DNA of 64,000 nt from Desmonostoc vinosum HA7617-LM4 (GCA_019359515.1 JAHHHC010000005.1:62001-126000); one strand, 5' to 3'; positions 44,791 to 54,628 are shown, counted from the first letter of the stretch. Numbers and translations: made by a program. The notes: generated from the letters alone by a model not told the origin.

Positions 44791-44821
44791 AAAATGCTAT
44801 GGCTTCAACCATAGCATTTTT
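44791..44821. terminator. Bidirectional rho-independent terminator
   Basis: AAAATGCTATGG-CTTCAA-CCATAGCATTTT, a perfect 12-bp stem with A-rich left and T-rich right flanks. It lies between the convergent DUF4278 and ftsH genes and can serve both. Confidence 0.85.
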
Positions 44822-44908
44822 AATCATCGTTATTTACAAAGTAAAAAGGCACTCATCAAAAAGAAGAAAAAAAATTATCTTGAGTGGCTAATTTTTCCCT
44901 GTTCCCTT

Positions 44909-46795
44909 TTACAGTTGTGGCACATACTGAGGTTTGTCAGGTACAGTAGTGTACTCAGCTACGATTTGGCGGAATTCTTCACCGTCAATCGTTTCTTTTT
45001 CAATGAGCAAGTCTACCAAACGATCAGTAACCGTGCGATTGTCCCGGATGATGTTTTTAGCTGTTTGGTAGCAATCTTCAACGATCAGCCGGACTTGAGC
45101 ATCGATCCGAGCTGCGATCGCTTCAGAATAATCAGATCTGGTCATCCAGTCACGACCCAAGAATACTTCGCCTTGTTGGCTTTCCAATGACAGTGGGCCT
45201 AAATCGGACATCCCGAAACGTGTCACCATTTGCCGCGCCATCCCCGATAACTGTTGCAAGTCGCCGCCTGCACCAGTGGTGACTTCAGCGGGGCCAAAAA
45301 TCACTTCTTCAGCGGCACGACCACCCAAAGCACCAGTAATTCTGGCTTTTAATTGAGAACGAGAAATCAATCCCTGTTCTTCGTTGGGGGTAAACCAGGT
45401 TAAACCCTGTGCTTGTCCCCGTGGAATTAGGGTAACTTTTTGCACTGGGTCATGGTCTTTTAATAATGTTCCAACTAAAGCGTGTCCAATTTCGTGATAA
45501 GCAATCAAGCGCTTGCTCTTGCTATCTACCAAGGGGGTACCTTCCATGCCGGCAACTACCCTATCCACAGCATCATCAATTTCGCGGAGAGTGATTGCTT
45601 CTTTGCGTCTTCTAGCGGTGAGGATAGCAGCTTCGTTGAGTAAGTTGGCTAAGTCAGCACCAGTAAATCCAGGAGTACGGCGGGAAATAGCTTCTAAAGA
45701 GACGCTGGGGTCTAGCTTCTTGTTGCGTGCGTGGACTTGTAAGATTTCCAAGCGTCCTTTGATGTCGGGTGCATCAACGGTAACTTGGCGGTCAAATCGT
45801 CCGGGACGCAATAATGCAGCGTCTAATACGTCGGGACGGTTGGTGGCAGCAATAATAATAATGCCTGTGTTGCCTTCAAAACCATCCATTTCGGTCAGCA
45901 GCTGGTTGAGGGTTTGTTCCCGTTCATCGTTACCGCCACCGATACCTGCGCCCCGTTGCCGTCCCACAGCGTCGATTTCATCAATGAAGATGATACAGGG
46001 GGCGTTGTCTTTGGCTTTTTTAAATAGGTCGCGTACACGGGATGCACCCACGCCGACGAACATTTCGACAAATTCTGAACCAGAGATGCTGAAAAATGGT
46101 ACACCTGCTTCCCCGGCGATCGCTTTTGCGAGTAGAGTTTTACCTGTACCAGGAGGCCCAACTAATAGCACTCCTTTGGGAATGCGTGCCCCTACAGCGG
46201 TAAATCTTTCTGGTTGTTTGAGGAAGGTGACGACTTCTTGCAGTTCTTCTTTAGCTTCTTCAATGCCTGCTACGTCGTCAAATTTGACTCCAGTTTTGGC
46301 TTCCATTTGAAAACGCGCTCTAGATTTGCCGAAGTTCATGGCTTGACCTGGCCCACCGGGGAGGTTGCTAGAACGACGGAACAAAAAGAACAATCCAGTA
46401 ATCAATAGAACTGGGAACACGAGATTGCCCAACAATCCCCAGATTGCTCCATCATTCCGTACTGGATGGGCATCAAAACTAATTGCTTTTTCTTTGAGTT
46501 TGCTAATTAACTCAGGAGCGTTAACAGGCAAATCTACCCGCCATCGTTGAATACGATTTTCGATATCTTGATCAACGGCTTCTACAATCGCGGTTCTGCC
46601 CCCTTCATATAAATCTACATTGGTCACGCGATCGGCGTCCAAGTATTCTAGAAAACGGCCATAGGTCATGCGGGTATTAGCTGCATTCCTAGTCATATCG
46701 GCAGGAGCGCCAGCAAAAGCCCCTTGCCAGAAGAAAAAGCCAATTACCAAAGCCGGCAGTGTCCAGAGTACTAGGACTCTCCAGGAGAATTTCAT
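44909..46795 (-). CDS. ftsH: ATP-dependent zinc metalloprotease FtsH (FtsH2-like)
   Basis: 628 residues. Two transmembrane segments (about 8-26 and 118-140) flank a short lumenal/periplasmic domain. The AAA domain has Walker A GPPGTGKT (213-220) and Walker [10 protein letters not shown], and the zinc site is HEIGH (434-438). FtsH forms membrane hexamers that degrade damaged membrane proteins. The N terminus MKFSWR...GFFFWQGAF and the C-terminal [17 protein letters not shown] are, from memory, those of the FtsH2 subgroup, which acts in photosystem II D1 repair. Subgroup assignment is therefore likely but not certain. Confidence 0.95.
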   Translation of the reverse strand: MKFSWRVLVLWTLPALVIGFFFWQGAFAGAPADMTRNAANTRMTYGRFLEYLDADRVTNVDLYEGGRTAIVEAVDQDIENRIQRWRVDLPVNAPELISKLKEKAISFDAHPVRNDGAIWGLLGNLVFPVLLITGLFFLFRRSSNLPGGPGQAMNFGKSRARFQMEAKTGVKFDDVAGIEEAKEELQEVVTFLKQPERFTAVGARIPKGVLLVGPPGTGKTLLAKAIAGEAGVPFFSISGSEFVEMFVGVGASRVRDLFKKAKDNAPCIIFIDEIDAVGRQRGAGIGGGNDEREQTLNQLLTEMDGFEGNTGIIIIAATNRPDVLDAALLRPGRFDRQVTVDAPDIKGRLEILQVHARNKKLDPSVSLEAISRRTPGFTGADLANLLNEAAILTARRRKEAITLREIDDAVDRVVAGMEGTPLVDSKSKRLIAYHEIGHALVGTLLKDHDPVQKVTLIPRGQAQGLTWFTPNEEQGLISRSQLKARITGALGGRAAEEVIFGPAEVTTGAGGDLQQLSGMARQMVTRFGMSDLGPLSLESQQGEVFLGRDWMTRSDYSEAIAARIDAQVRLIVEDCYQTAKNIIRDNRTVTDRLVDLLIEKETIDGEEFRQIVAEYTTVPDKPQYVPQL

Positions 46796-47154
46796 TTTAA
46801 TTTGCCTCTAGATGCCAATACAACTGTTCAGCTTTAGTGACCCAATGGTGCATCATGTTGTCACTATATAGCTGTGAAACGGATGTTTATAAATCCATTT
46901 TGTTTATTTTGGTCTCTTATATGCATTGCCGCAGAGCCTATCGGACATTACAACAATGTCAAGAAGAATCTTAATTAAATTTAACTTAATTTTAATACAA
47001 AATTGCACTAGGCAACAAAGCAAAAGGGGGATGTGGTTCGACTCGCGGTAGTTGAATCTCGACTTCGCTCGATTACCGCGTAGTCGAAACTCACCAACCA
47101 AAAGATGAGGGAGAAAATTTCCCCGCGTCCCCGTGTCTTCTTCCCCAGTCCCTT
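46796..47154. other. ftsH upstream region
   Basis: Contains the ftsH promoter region by position (no clear boxes recognised) and an imperfect hairpin TTCGACTCGCGGTA...TACCGCGTAGTCGAA at 47037-47088. No gene seen. Confidence 0.5.
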
Positions 47155-47649
47155 TCACTTTGGCTGTGTTGTAATTTGTACGGTGTAGGGTAAATACTTG
47201 CCTTGGTTGTATGAGCCAATCCATATTTGGTAATTTCCGGGAAGCCATTCGCCAATAATGCCGGGATTTTTGCCATCAAAGTCATCATTACACCAAGTAC
47301 CACCAGGGCCTTTGATAATCATGGTGGTATCTTCAGGACTTTGGACTTGCAATCTTAGGTAATCAAATTTACTTGTTAACGCCAAAGTATGGCCTGGTGT
47401 TTCGTCAACAAAGCCGGTACATGGCCCAGTTGCGGTTTCGACTCTCCCAGCCACTTGATTTCCAGATATTGAACCCCCACTCATTCCACGAACTGTCATT
47501 GGGTCTGGGGAAAATTGGCGATCTATAGTGACATCTCCAAATATCGTTGGCGCTTCCTGAGCATCAACTGTTGATGTCATAAATAGCGTAAATATCACCA
47601 ACGATAATCTTATCCCTTTATTGAGCGCTTTTGTAGGCATTGTAATCAT
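47155..47649 (-). CDS. Exported hypothetical protein
   Basis: About 164 residues with a signal peptide (LSLVIFTLFMTSTVDAQ). The mature part has three Gly-rich beta-like stretches; GPCTGFVDETPGHTLAL, SPEDTTMIIKGPGGTWCNDD and LPGNYQIWIGSYNQGKY resemble the pre-peptidase C-terminal-like (PPC) fold, but that is tentative. Two Cys residues may form a disulfide. Start chosen at the ATG at 47649; ATG at 47640 or 47676 are alternatives. No functional neighbours; an IS630 relic lies just upstream. Confidence 0.65.
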   Translation of the reverse strand: MITMPTKALNKGIRLSLVIFTLFMTSTVDAQEAPTIFGDVTIDRQFSPDPMTVRGMSGGSISGNQVAGRVETATGPCTGFVDETPGHTLALTSKFDYLRLQVQSPEDTTMIIKGPGGTWCNDDFDGKNPGIIGEWLPGNYQIWIGSYNQGKYLPYTVQITTQPK

Positions 47650-47681
47650 ATCGTTTCTCAGTGTATTTGGAGACATTAATT

Positions 47682-48120
47682 TTACACATAAAGTTCCCAA
47701 ACTGAGGATAATACAGTATTGCCTCTAAATAATAGTTGAATATTTCCTAAGTTGTTTTCAATATCTGCCAATACAGTTTTCTTTTTATGGTAAATAGCGT
47801 TATCTAAAATTATCAAGATTTTTGGGATAATTGTTTGAAAATCTGATTCAGAATTACCTTGCATAACCCATTCATCTTTGACAAAATCATTCAAATTTTT
47901 CAACTGTTCCTTTTTAGATGCAGTAGCACATTCTTTTTTTGTCATGATACCTCACTCCTTCCATGATATTTACTCGTCCACAACTTCGTTGTCCTGTTAC
48001 CTTTTTTCTTGACCCTTTTTTGCCCCAATTTTTTCGGCGAAGCACTCTTAAACTAAACCCACTCTCATCCCAAAACCATACTTGAATCTTTCTTTGGGCG
48101 ATCGCAGCACAGAGCCGCAA
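47682..48120 (-). pseudogene. Broken IS630-type transposase
   Basis: Two overlapping frames hold consecutive parts of a DDE transposase. 47914-48120 has QVWFWDESGFSLRVLRRKNW with the first catalytic Asp; 47682-47945 has IIPKILIILDNAIYHKKKT with the second Asp. A frameshift lies near 47930. The N-terminal DNA-binding part and the C-terminal Glu region are missing. This is the only transposase trace in the window; IS630 elements insert at TA. Confidence 0.75.
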
Positions 48121-48131
48121 CCATGAACAAA

Positions 48132-48176
48132 AAAGCGCCTCTACCTAAAATCCTAGATTTTAGGTAGAGGCGCTTT
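48132..48176. repeat. Perfect 21-bp inverted repeat with 3-nt loop
   Basis: Arms AAAGCGCCTCTACCTAAAAT plus C, loop CTA, and the exact complement ending GAGGCGCTTT. It abuts the IS630 relic. It could be a terminator or a mobile-element end; T-tract support is weak. Confidence 0.7.
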
Positions 48177-48311
48177 AGCTTCTGATTTGATAATAAGTTA
48201 GTAAAACAGATTCTAATTTGCTATTAGTGGTTTGCTGAACCCTACTGGGGTGAATTTAGAATAAATGACGGGATCAGTGCCGTCCTATACCTTTGTTAGG
48301 GTCTATCTTCA

Positions 48312-49861
48312 ATGCCTGCCAAGCGATCGCCTAAAAAATCTCAAACCCCACCACCCGGAAACTCTAACCCACCTCAGAGCAATTCACCGGAAGAGCCAAA
48401 TGACGTGTTTCCAGTAGTCGGTGTTGGTGCGTCGGCGGGGGGTATTGAGGCATTCACTCAACTATTGAGCCATTTACCGCTAGATACCGGGATGGCGTTT
48501 GTGCTGGTGCAGCATTTGGCTCCCCATCAGGAGAGCATGTTGAGCGTGATTCTCTCCAGAACCACTCGTATGCCCGTGACGGAGGTACAGGACGGCATGA
48601 AGGTGGAGCCGAATCACGTGTATGTGATTCCGCCCAATACCAAAATGACCATTGCGGATGGGATGCTGCGCTTGGCGCCACGAGAGCAGGTGCGCGGGCA
48701 GTTTTATGAGTGTGGATGCGTTTTTTCTATCGCTGGCGCAGACTCGGGGCGACAAGGCGATCGGGGTAGTGTTATCCGGCGGTGACGCAGATGGGGCAAG
48801 GGGATTGGAGGAAATCAAGGCAGCCGGTGGGATTACCTTTGCTCAAAGCGAAGACACGGCAAAAGTCAGCAGTATGCCCAGCACGGCGGCAGCCACAGGG
48901 CAGGTCGATTTTATTTTGCCGCCCCAGGCGATCGCCGAAGAACTCGCCAGGATCAGCCATCACCCCTATGTGACTCGTCCGATTCCCACCAAAATCGTCG
49001 AAGAACTCCAATGCGATCAAATTCACCCCAGTCGGTGGAAGAGTGGAGGTTAGATTGGAGCGAGTTGAAAAGATAGGGAGACACAGAGGTAGTATCCATG
49101 CTCCATCCCCCTTACCCCCTACCTCCCTACCTTCTTCCTTTGCCCAAATCACCATCACCGACAATGGCATCGGCATTAGCCCAGAATTTCTGCCTCATGT
49201 TTTTGAGCGATTCGAGCAAGCCGATAGCTCCTCAACGCGATCAAATGCGGGGCTAGGGTTGGGGCTGACAATTGTGCGGCAACTGGTTGAAATGCACGGC
49301 GGTATAGTTGAGGCAAATAGTGCAGGTGAAGGACAGGGCAGCACGTTTGTCGTCAGGCTACCGCTGCAAACGAATTTGACCAAGACAACACCTGCGGTAG
49401 CGGCATCAGACTCATTTGAATCAACCGTTCTGCCCTCTATCGCCGGAATTCGAGTGCTGGTAGTGGACGATGAAACCGATAATCGCGAGATGATTATGAT
49501 GACGCTGGAACAAAGTGGAGCCATTGCAACGGGGGTTGCATCTGCCAGGGAAGCACTGGCAACCCTGCAAGCAAATCCTGGAGCCTACGATTTGCTTTTG
49601 TCAGATATCAGTATGCCAGAGGAAGATGGCTATGATTTGATTCGCCAGGTGCGGGCGCTTGATGTTGCAGCCGGAGGAGACATTCCCGCGTTCAGCGAAG
49701 CTGTGCTTCCAGCAATCGCATTGACTGCCCTTGCCAGCGCTGAAGACCAACGAGCCGTGATTGCCGCAGGGTTTCAAAGACATATCTCGAAGCCGATTGA
49801 GCCAAAGACTCTGATGAGGGCGATTGCCCACTTAATTGAATCGAAATCATCAAGAGAATAA
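48312..49861 (+). pseudogene. Decayed CheB ... histidine kinase - receiver fusion
   Basis: Pieces of one large chemotaxis-like sensor. 48312-48700 encodes the start of a CheB methylesterase domain (GVGASAGGIEAFTQLL, LVQHLAPHQESML). It continues in the +1 frame from about 48706 (SVDAFFLSLAQTRGDKAIG, VVLSGGDADGARGL); the shift is explained by one extra T in the run 48702-48705. After IPTKIVEELQ the sequence passes to a third frame holding only the end of an HATPase domain (TITDNGIGISPEFLPHVFERF, GLGLGLTIV) and a complete receiver (VVDDETDNREM, LLSDISMPEEDG, ISKPIEP). CheR, PAS and HisKA parts are missing. The region is visibly more GC-rich than its neighbours. Confidence 0.82.
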
Positions 49862-50178
49862 CAGACGCACTGACAACCGTCCTCCCTGAGTTTCTTGCAA
49901 ATAGGAATCTTGCCATACTCAGATCTTGCACCTTTCAAACTGTCAGTCGCAAAAGTTACCTAACCTGAGTTCGGCTTCGCTCTCTACCGCCAGGGATTGT
50001 AAATCCCTGTCTGATAGCAAAAGTCCATTAGAAATGGACTAAATGCACAGACAAATAGATATGTAATTCTTATAACTTTATTGCGGCAGACTCATTATTT
50101 TCACTGGCAGGTGCAAGATGTGAGCATACTAAGTCTTGTCAAAAGGCAGTCAACGCATCCCAAAACTTTAATTGTTGT
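49862..50178. other. Intergenic region occupied by an inverted-repeat element
   Basis: Almost all is the element 49918-50124. No gene seen. The pseudogene ends at 49861 and csaB ends at 50179. Confidence 0.6.
49918..50124. mobile_element. 207-bp element with 16-bp inverted ends and internal hairpins
   Basis: Ends CTCAGATCTTGCACCT and (minus strand) CTCACATCTTGCACCT match at 15 of 16 positions. Inside are CAGGGATT-GTA-AATCCCTG (49991-50009) and AGTCCATT-AGA-AATGGACT (50022-50040), resembling the internal hairpins of the element at 19578. No exact target duplication is clear. Confidence 0.5.
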
Positions 50179-51240
50179 TTAAGTTAAGGCTTCACTTAAT
50201 AAATCACGATGCATTAATGCTCTATCGACTAAAGATCGAATTTGCTCTGGTGAAAGTGGATCACCATTAGCATAATGTTCAATCCAAGTTTTACCAATTA
50301 AATTAGTGTCATCTGGTAAGGTTGCTAAATCCCATCCGGGTATCGCTAATTCTTCCATCAAGCGATTTACTTTAGGATCATAACTAAGAGCAAAACAGCG
50401 ACAACCTTCAGCGGCTGCCATAATTAAGCTGTGTAAGCGCATCCCAATCGCCATTTCTACACCACGAAAAACACCTTTTAAAAGTTGGGGATCTTCCAAA
50501 CACAAAATATGACTGACATCTTTAAGATGGGGTTGAATAGCTTGGGCAATGCCTAAATCTTCACTTTTTTGAAATGGCAATAATAAGATAAAAGCTTGTG
50601 TAGCTTTTTGAAAATCCACCAGGGCTTGAGTTAAATTTGCTAAACGGGTTGGTGTTAGTTGAGGATGCGATCGCAACGTTACAGCAACTCGCGGCGCAGG
50701 TAAATCCCAAAGTCCTGGGACTGGTTTAGACTCTAACGCCCAAACCGGATCAGGTGCTAAGATACAAGGAATTTGCCAATTTGATAAAAGAGTGGCACTG
50801 GCGCGATCGCGTACACTAACTTTGGTACAATTACTAAAGGTTTGCCGTGCTAACCAACGAGTTTGCGGACGCAGCAGCGGCCCAATACCCTGCGCCCAAG
50901 CCACAGTTTTTAAACCCATTTGCTGTGCCAATGCCATCAATCCACCATAATAAAATGGACTAATGGTACTGGTAACATCTTGAATCAAACTACCACCGCC
51001 CCAAATCAAGGCATCACAAGAACGCAAAGCTTGCAGTACGCTCAAGGGAGCCATGCGATGATGAGATTCTACACCATAGCGATCGCAAGTTTCCTCTGGA
51101 TTCCCCGAAAGCACCACAGGCGTTACATGAGGTGGTAATATCTGCAAAAGCGTAGCCAGTAAAGCCTCGTCACCACCATTACCCTTACCGTAATACCCAG
51201 ACAACAACACCCGCATCATTCCCATTTTGGATTTAGTCAT
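50179..51240 (-). CDS. csaB: Polysaccharide pyruvyl transferase CsaB
   Basis: 353 residues. CsaB adds ketal-linked pyruvate to a cell-wall polysaccharide, which in some bacteria anchors SLH-domain proteins. Motifs seen: LLSGYYGKGNGGDEALLATL at the N terminus, LIWGGGSLIQD, VAWAQGIGPL, and IGMRLHSLIMAAAEGC. The first ATG (51240) may be repeat-derived; ATGs at 51225 and 51216 (giving MRVLLSGYYG) are good alternatives. An SLH-domain porin is encoded elsewhere in the window (61956), a plausible but unproven functional link. Confidence 0.88.
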   Translation of the reverse strand: MTKSKMGMMRVLLSGYYGKGNGGDEALLATLLQILPPHVTPVVLSGNPEETCDRYGVESHHRMAPLSVLQALRSCDALIWGGGSLIQDVTSTISPFYYGGLMALAQQMGLKTVAWAQGIGPLLRPQTRWLARQTFSNCTKVSVRDRASATLLSNWQIPCILAPDPVWALESKPVPGLWDLPAPRVAVTLRSHPQLTPTRLANLTQALVDFQKATQAFILLLPFQKSEDLGIAQAIQPHLKDVSHILCLEDPQLLKGVFRGVEMAIGMRLHSLIMAAAEGCRCFALSYDPKVNRLMEELAIPGWDLATLPDDTNLIGKTWIEHYANGDPLSPEQIRSLVDRALMHRDLLSEALT

Positions 51241-51574
51241 TGGTCATTAGTCAAGAGTCAACAGTCAACAATTGATAATTCTCCCTCATCCCCCGCTCAC
51301 TGAACATACCCCTACGCTTAAGAAAGCTACGCGTAGCATCTCCGACAGGAGAAGTGCATCCCCCCCACTCCCCCTTTCAAGGGTAGATTTTTCATATTCA
51401 GTCTGAAAAAACCTATTTTTTCGTTCCGAAATCTTTCTCCGCGTCCCCGTGTCCCCGCGTCCCCGCGTCCCCACGTCCCCGTGTCCCCGTGTCAACCAAA
51501 ATGCGAAATCTAAAAAACCTACCCATAAGAGCCCCACTCCCCACTCCCTACTCCCTACTCCCTATTTTTCACCT
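51241..51574. repeat. Low-complexity region between csaB and the DUF2499 gene
   Basis: Octamer-like GTCCCCGC/GTCCCCGT repeats (51442-51492), CCCCACTCCCTACTCCCTA repeats (51533-51563) and a palindromic GCTACGCGTAGC at 51328-51339. No gene seen. Confidence 0.7.
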
Positions 51575-51916
51575 ATGCACGCTTTATCGATTCCTACCTG
51601 GATTATTCATATTTCTAGCGTTATTGAGTGGATTGTTGCCATTTGGTTAATCTGGACTTACGGCGAACTCACTAATAACCGTACTTGGTGGGGATTGTCC
51701 TTTGCCATGTTACCAGCTTTAGTTAGTGCTATGTGTGCCTGTACTTGGCATTATTTCGATAATGCTGAATCTCTAGAATGGCTGGTAACGCTTCAAGCTA
51801 CCATGACTTTAGTTGGTAATTTTACACTTTGGGCAGCGGCGGTGTGGATTTGGCGTGCTACGAAATCTGCTAAAAATGGTGTTACTGAACCAGAACCTAT
51901 TAAATCAGAGCAATGA
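51575..51916 (+). CDS. DUF2499 (Ycf49-like) membrane protein
   Basis: 113 residues with three predicted transmembrane helices (SVIEWIVAIWLIWTY, FAMLPALVSAMCACTWHYF, TMTLVGNFTLWAAAVWIW). It matches the DUF2499 family of cyanobacteria and plastids; function unknown. The ATG at 51575 (MHALSIPTWIIHISS) is the natural start; upstream codons are repeat-derived. Its stop overlaps the start of the DUF3593 gene (ATGA), so the two are translationally coupled. Confidence 0.85.
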   Translation: MHALSIPTWIIHISSVIEWIVAIWLIWTYGELTNNRTWWGLSFAMLPALVSAMCACTWHYFDNAESLEWLVTLQATMTLVGNFTLWAAAVWIWRATKSAKNGVTEPEPIKSEQ

Positions 51917-52206
51917 TGTCTAAAGGAACCCTGTTTGCCCTTTCTTTATTTCCCTATTTGGGTTTCTTGTGGTTTATCAGCCGCAGCCAACAAATGCCGC
52001 GTTTGGCGCTATACGGATTTTACGGCACTCTTGTGTTTGTTGGCGTTACTATCCCGGCGGGAATTTATGCCGAACTGCACTATGGCAAGTCATTAGCAAA
52101 TATAGATTGGTTACACGGCGGTGCAGAAGTATTTTTGACACTTTCTAATATCTTGATTGTGCTAGGTTTCCAGCAAGCTGTGCAGCAATTGAAGAACAAA
52201 AATTAA
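51913..52206 (+). CDS. DUF3593 membrane protein
   Basis: 97 residues with three hydrophobic segments ([52 protein letters not shown]). It is coupled to the DUF2499 gene through an overlapping ATGA, and the pair is probably a functional unit in photosynthetic membranes (inference from phylogenetic restriction as I recall it). A second ATG directly follows the first. hisA begins 31 bp downstream. Confidence 0.85.
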   Translation: MMSKGTLFALSLFPYLGFLWFISRSQQMPRLALYGFYGTLVFVGVTIPAGIYAELHYGKSLANIDWLHGGAEVFLTLSNILIVLGFQQAVQQLKNKN

Positions 52207-52237
52207 ACAAGGGAAACTTGTTACGAGGAAAATTTAC

Positions 52238-53011
52238 ATGGATGTAATTCCAGCGATTGATTTACTAGAAGGTCGCTGTGTGCGACTATACCAAGGAGAC
52301 TACGAGCGATCGCAAGTTTTTAGCGAAAATCCTGTTGATGTTGCCCGACAATGGGTAGAACAGGGTGCGACTAGATTACATTTAGTCGATTTAGATGGTG
52401 CAAAAGCAGGTAAAGTAGTAAACTTGAAAGCTATTGAGGCGATCGCTAGTGCGGTATCAGTGCCCATTGAAGTTGGTGGAGGATTGCGCGATCGTGCCAG
52501 CGTGGAACAAGTGTTTAATTTGGGTGTGCAGTGGGCAATTCTGGGAACCGTCGCTGTAGAACAACCCCAGCTAGTCCAAGAACTCTGTCAAGAATATCCA
52601 GAACAAATTATTATCGGTATTGACGCCCGTAATGGACTAGTAGCGACTCGCGGCTGGTTAGAAACCTCACAAGTGCTGGCAACGCAACTAGCGATACACA
52701 TGCAATCCTTAGGTGCAATCGCTATTATCTACACCGATATTCAGCGCGATGGAACCCTCACAGGGCCAAATTTAGAAGCTTTGCGCTCACTATGCAGTGC
52801 AATTTCCATCCCTGTCATTGCTTCTGGCGGTGTCAGTTCTGTCACTGATTTGTTGAGTCTGCTGGCGTTAGAACCACAGGGGGTAACTGGCGTAATTGTT
52901 GGTCGTGCGCTGTATACTGGTGATATTTCTCTTAAAGAAGCATTGCAAGCGATCGGGCCAGGACGCATACAGGATATTCCACCTAATCTAGACTTTTCTA
53001 CATTTGCCTAA
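52238..53011 (+). CDS. hisA: ProFAR isomerase (histidine biosynthesis)
   Basis: HisA converts ProFAR to PRFAR in histidine synthesis. The 257-residue (beta/alpha)8 barrel has both catalytic aspartates, Asp8 in [13 protein letters not shown] and Asp129 in IIGIDARNG, plus phosphate-binding loops EVGGGLRD and VIASGGVSS. Start ATG with GAGG upstream. No other his gene adjoins, usual for cyanobacteria where the pathway genes are scattered. A terminator follows. Confidence 0.96.
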   Translation: MDVIPAIDLLEGRCVRLYQGDYERSQVFSENPVDVARQWVEQGATRLHLVDLDGAKAGKVVNLKAIEAIASAVSVPIEVGGGLRDRASVEQVFNLGVQWAILGTVAVEQPQLVQELCQEYPEQIIIGIDARNGLVATRGWLETSQVLATQLAIHMQSLGAIAIIYTDIQRDGTLTGPNLEALRSLCSAISIPVIASGGVSSVTDLLSLLALEPQGVTGVIVGRALYTGDISLKEALQAIGPGRIQDIPPNLDFSTFA

Positions 53012-53035
53012 TAGTGTTTGCTACTTGCTAATGAA

Positions 53036-53069
53036 AAAGAGACGCGCTTTTGAAGTGCATCTCTTTTTT
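53036..53069 (+). terminator. Rho-independent terminator of hisA
   Basis: AAAGAGACGCGCTT-TTG-AAGTGCATCTCTTT, a 14-bp stem with two mismatches, followed by TTT. It begins 25 bp after the hisA stop. Confidence 0.75.
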
Positions 53070-53211
53070 AAATTTCCGGAATAGCAATTTATAGCCTTGT
53101 ATCCCAAATTATACAAAGCTCATAGCAAAGTAAATTTCACATATTTTTTCAAAAAACTTATTTTTGATAGCTGGAATTTCTAAATTTTGAAAGTAATGGG
53201 TTTCCTCTGTT

Positions 53212-53246
53212 GTAGAGACGTAAAATAATAACGTCTCTACTTTTTT
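53212..53246 (+). terminator. Terminator-like hairpin
   Basis: GTAGAGACGT, a 9-nt loop, ACGTCTCTAC, then TTTTTT. A second possible stop downstream of hisA. The remaining gap up to 53333 is AT-rich. Confidence 0.6.
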
Positions 53247-53333
53247 CTTTAAATGTAATTTTTTTATTTCTTTCGGAATTCGATTATACTCATAATGTAT
53301 ATAGAGTTATCAGCCATTTCAAAGTTTAGTCAT

Positions 53334-53447
53334 ATGCCTAGTCAAGAAGAAAATTCCAAGCAAGAATTTAACAAAACACAAGCAAGAAAAATTAATAAGA
53401 AAAAACAGCCCCCTCCAGACATCAAAAGACCAAAGCGAACTGAATAA
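53334..53447 (+). CDS. Small basic protein, 37 aa
   Basis: The frame from the ATG at 53334 reads MPSQEENSKQEFNKTQ, then a Lys-rich segment (KINKKKQ), a PPPDIKRPK motif and a stop. It is bounded by hairpins on both sides, which suggests a separate transcription unit. Highly charged, likely disordered. A TATACT-like -10 element lies about 45 bp upstream (53286-53291). No family recognised. Confidence 0.5.
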   Translation: MPSQEENSKQEFNKTQARKINKKKQPPPDIKRPKRTE

Positions 53448-53471
53448 AAAATTAAAAATAAATTCGTGTTT

Positions 53472-53499
53472 TGTAGAAATGTGAATTTACATTTCTACA
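53472..53499. terminator. Hairpin after the small protein gene
   Basis: TGTAGAAATGT-GAATTT-ACATTTCTACA, a perfect 11-bp stem, 25 bp after the 37-aa frame. The T-tract is weak. Confidence 0.55.
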
Positions 53500-53525
53500 T
53501 TTATAACTAAAATCCCCATTCATAT

Positions 53526-53549
53526 AGAGACGCACTAAGGTGCGTCTCT
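53526..53549. terminator. Hairpin at the end of the coiled-coil operon
   Basis: AGAGACGCAC-TAAG-GTGCGTCTCT, a perfect 10-bp stem. It touches the stop of the minus-strand coiled-coil gene. The T-rich run on its right lies inside that gene's end, so it could terminate the plus-strand small gene as well. Confidence 0.6.
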
Positions 53550-54628
53550 TATTTATTTTTTATCTGGCTTTTCGCTTGTTCTAAAGCGATTTCTTTGATT
53601 GCCTGATATGAATTGACATTTGCAGAACCTTCAATAGCTTTAACTGCCAAATCTTGAACTTGTTTAAGGGCAGATTCTAGTTGCTTAGAAAGATTTTGAA
53701 TTCGCGTTTCTTGATTAGTAATCGTTTGTTCTAAAGATTGTAGTCTCTGCTCGTAAAAACGCTTTTGTCCTTCTACTTCCTTAGTATATAAATCTGCTTT
53801 TACCTTAGCTTGGTAGTGAGCAATTCCTTTTCCTTCTTCCGTAGCTTTTTTAATAGCTGTTTCTTTATCTTTAGGAAATGCCTCTACCTTATTTTTAGAT
53901 TCTTCAAATTGTTTTTCCCGTTCAGAAACTACTTTCTCTCGTTCAGACCATTGTTTTTCAGTTTCTTGAAGAAGTTCTTCGAGTTGTTTATATAATGCTT
54001 TTTGCCGCTGTTCATATTCATCATTCTCTAGCTGACGCTGAAGCTCTAAATCATATTTATATTCTGCTGCATTTCGTTGCCGAATTTTATTAAAGTTTTC
54101 ATTCCGTTCTTTGACAGTTCGTTGATTTTCGTCTTGTTCTTTTGACCAAGCAACTCTTTGAGATAATATTTCTTGTAATAAAACTTCAGAACGTTGGCTA
54201 TATTCTTCTTGATAAGATTTGGAATTATCTTCGTAGGTTTGGATGAGTGTATCTAGTATATCTTCAGAGATTTCTAAATTATGTAGTTGTTTCAGTTGTT
54301 GAATTTCATTCTCTAAAGTTTGCCTGGTTTCTTCTAATTTAGAAGCTCTTGTAGTTAATTGTTCTGATAATTCGTTAGCAGCACTACTAAAGCCTAACTG
54401 AATCTTTGCTAAACTCTCGATTGTATGGTTCATCTTTTGTTGAACAGTGATAGACTGATTCATGGCTGTTTTTTGTTCTACTTTTGGCTTTTCTAGAATT
54501 ACAGTTTGAGTTTCTTTTGCTACTTGGTCAAGTTGTAATTTGAGCGCTGCTTTTTCTTTTGCTAACTCTTCATATGCTTGCAAAATCTCTACTTTGGTAT
54601 TTTTATCGGTTGGTTTTTTCACAGCCAT
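53549..54628 (-). CDS. Coiled-coil-rich protein, paralogue B
   Basis: 359 residues, almost entirely predicted coiled coil, rich in Glu, Gln and Lys, without signal or membrane segment. Near the N terminus the segment HTIESLAKIQLGFSSAANEL is shared in pattern with the neighbour's SIIKGLADLQLEFGGIVNTL. The C terminus LSKQLESALKQVQDLAVKAI likewise parallels ISSQLQTALKQAQDLAMRAF, so the two are paralogues. GGAG precedes the ATG. Adjacent coiled-coil paralogues in Anabaena have been described as filament-forming (LfiA/LfiB); identity with those is only a guess. Confidence 0.8.
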   Translation of the reverse strand: MAVKKPTDKNTKVEILQAYEELAKEKAALKLQLDQVAKETQTVILEKPKVEQKTAMNQSITVQQKMNHTIESLAKIQLGFSSAANELSEQLTTRASKLEETRQTLENEIQQLKQLHNLEISEDILDTLIQTYEDNSKSYQEEYSQRSEVLLQEILSQRVAWSKEQDENQRTVKERNENFNKIRQRNAAEYKYDLELQRQLENDEYEQRQKALYKQLEELLQETEKQWSEREKVVSEREKQFEESKNKVEAFPKDKETAIKKATEEGKGIAHYQAKVKADLYTKEVEGQKRFYEQRLQSLEQTITNQETRIQNLSKQLESALKQVQDLAVKAIEGSANVNSYQAIKEIALEQAKSQIKNK

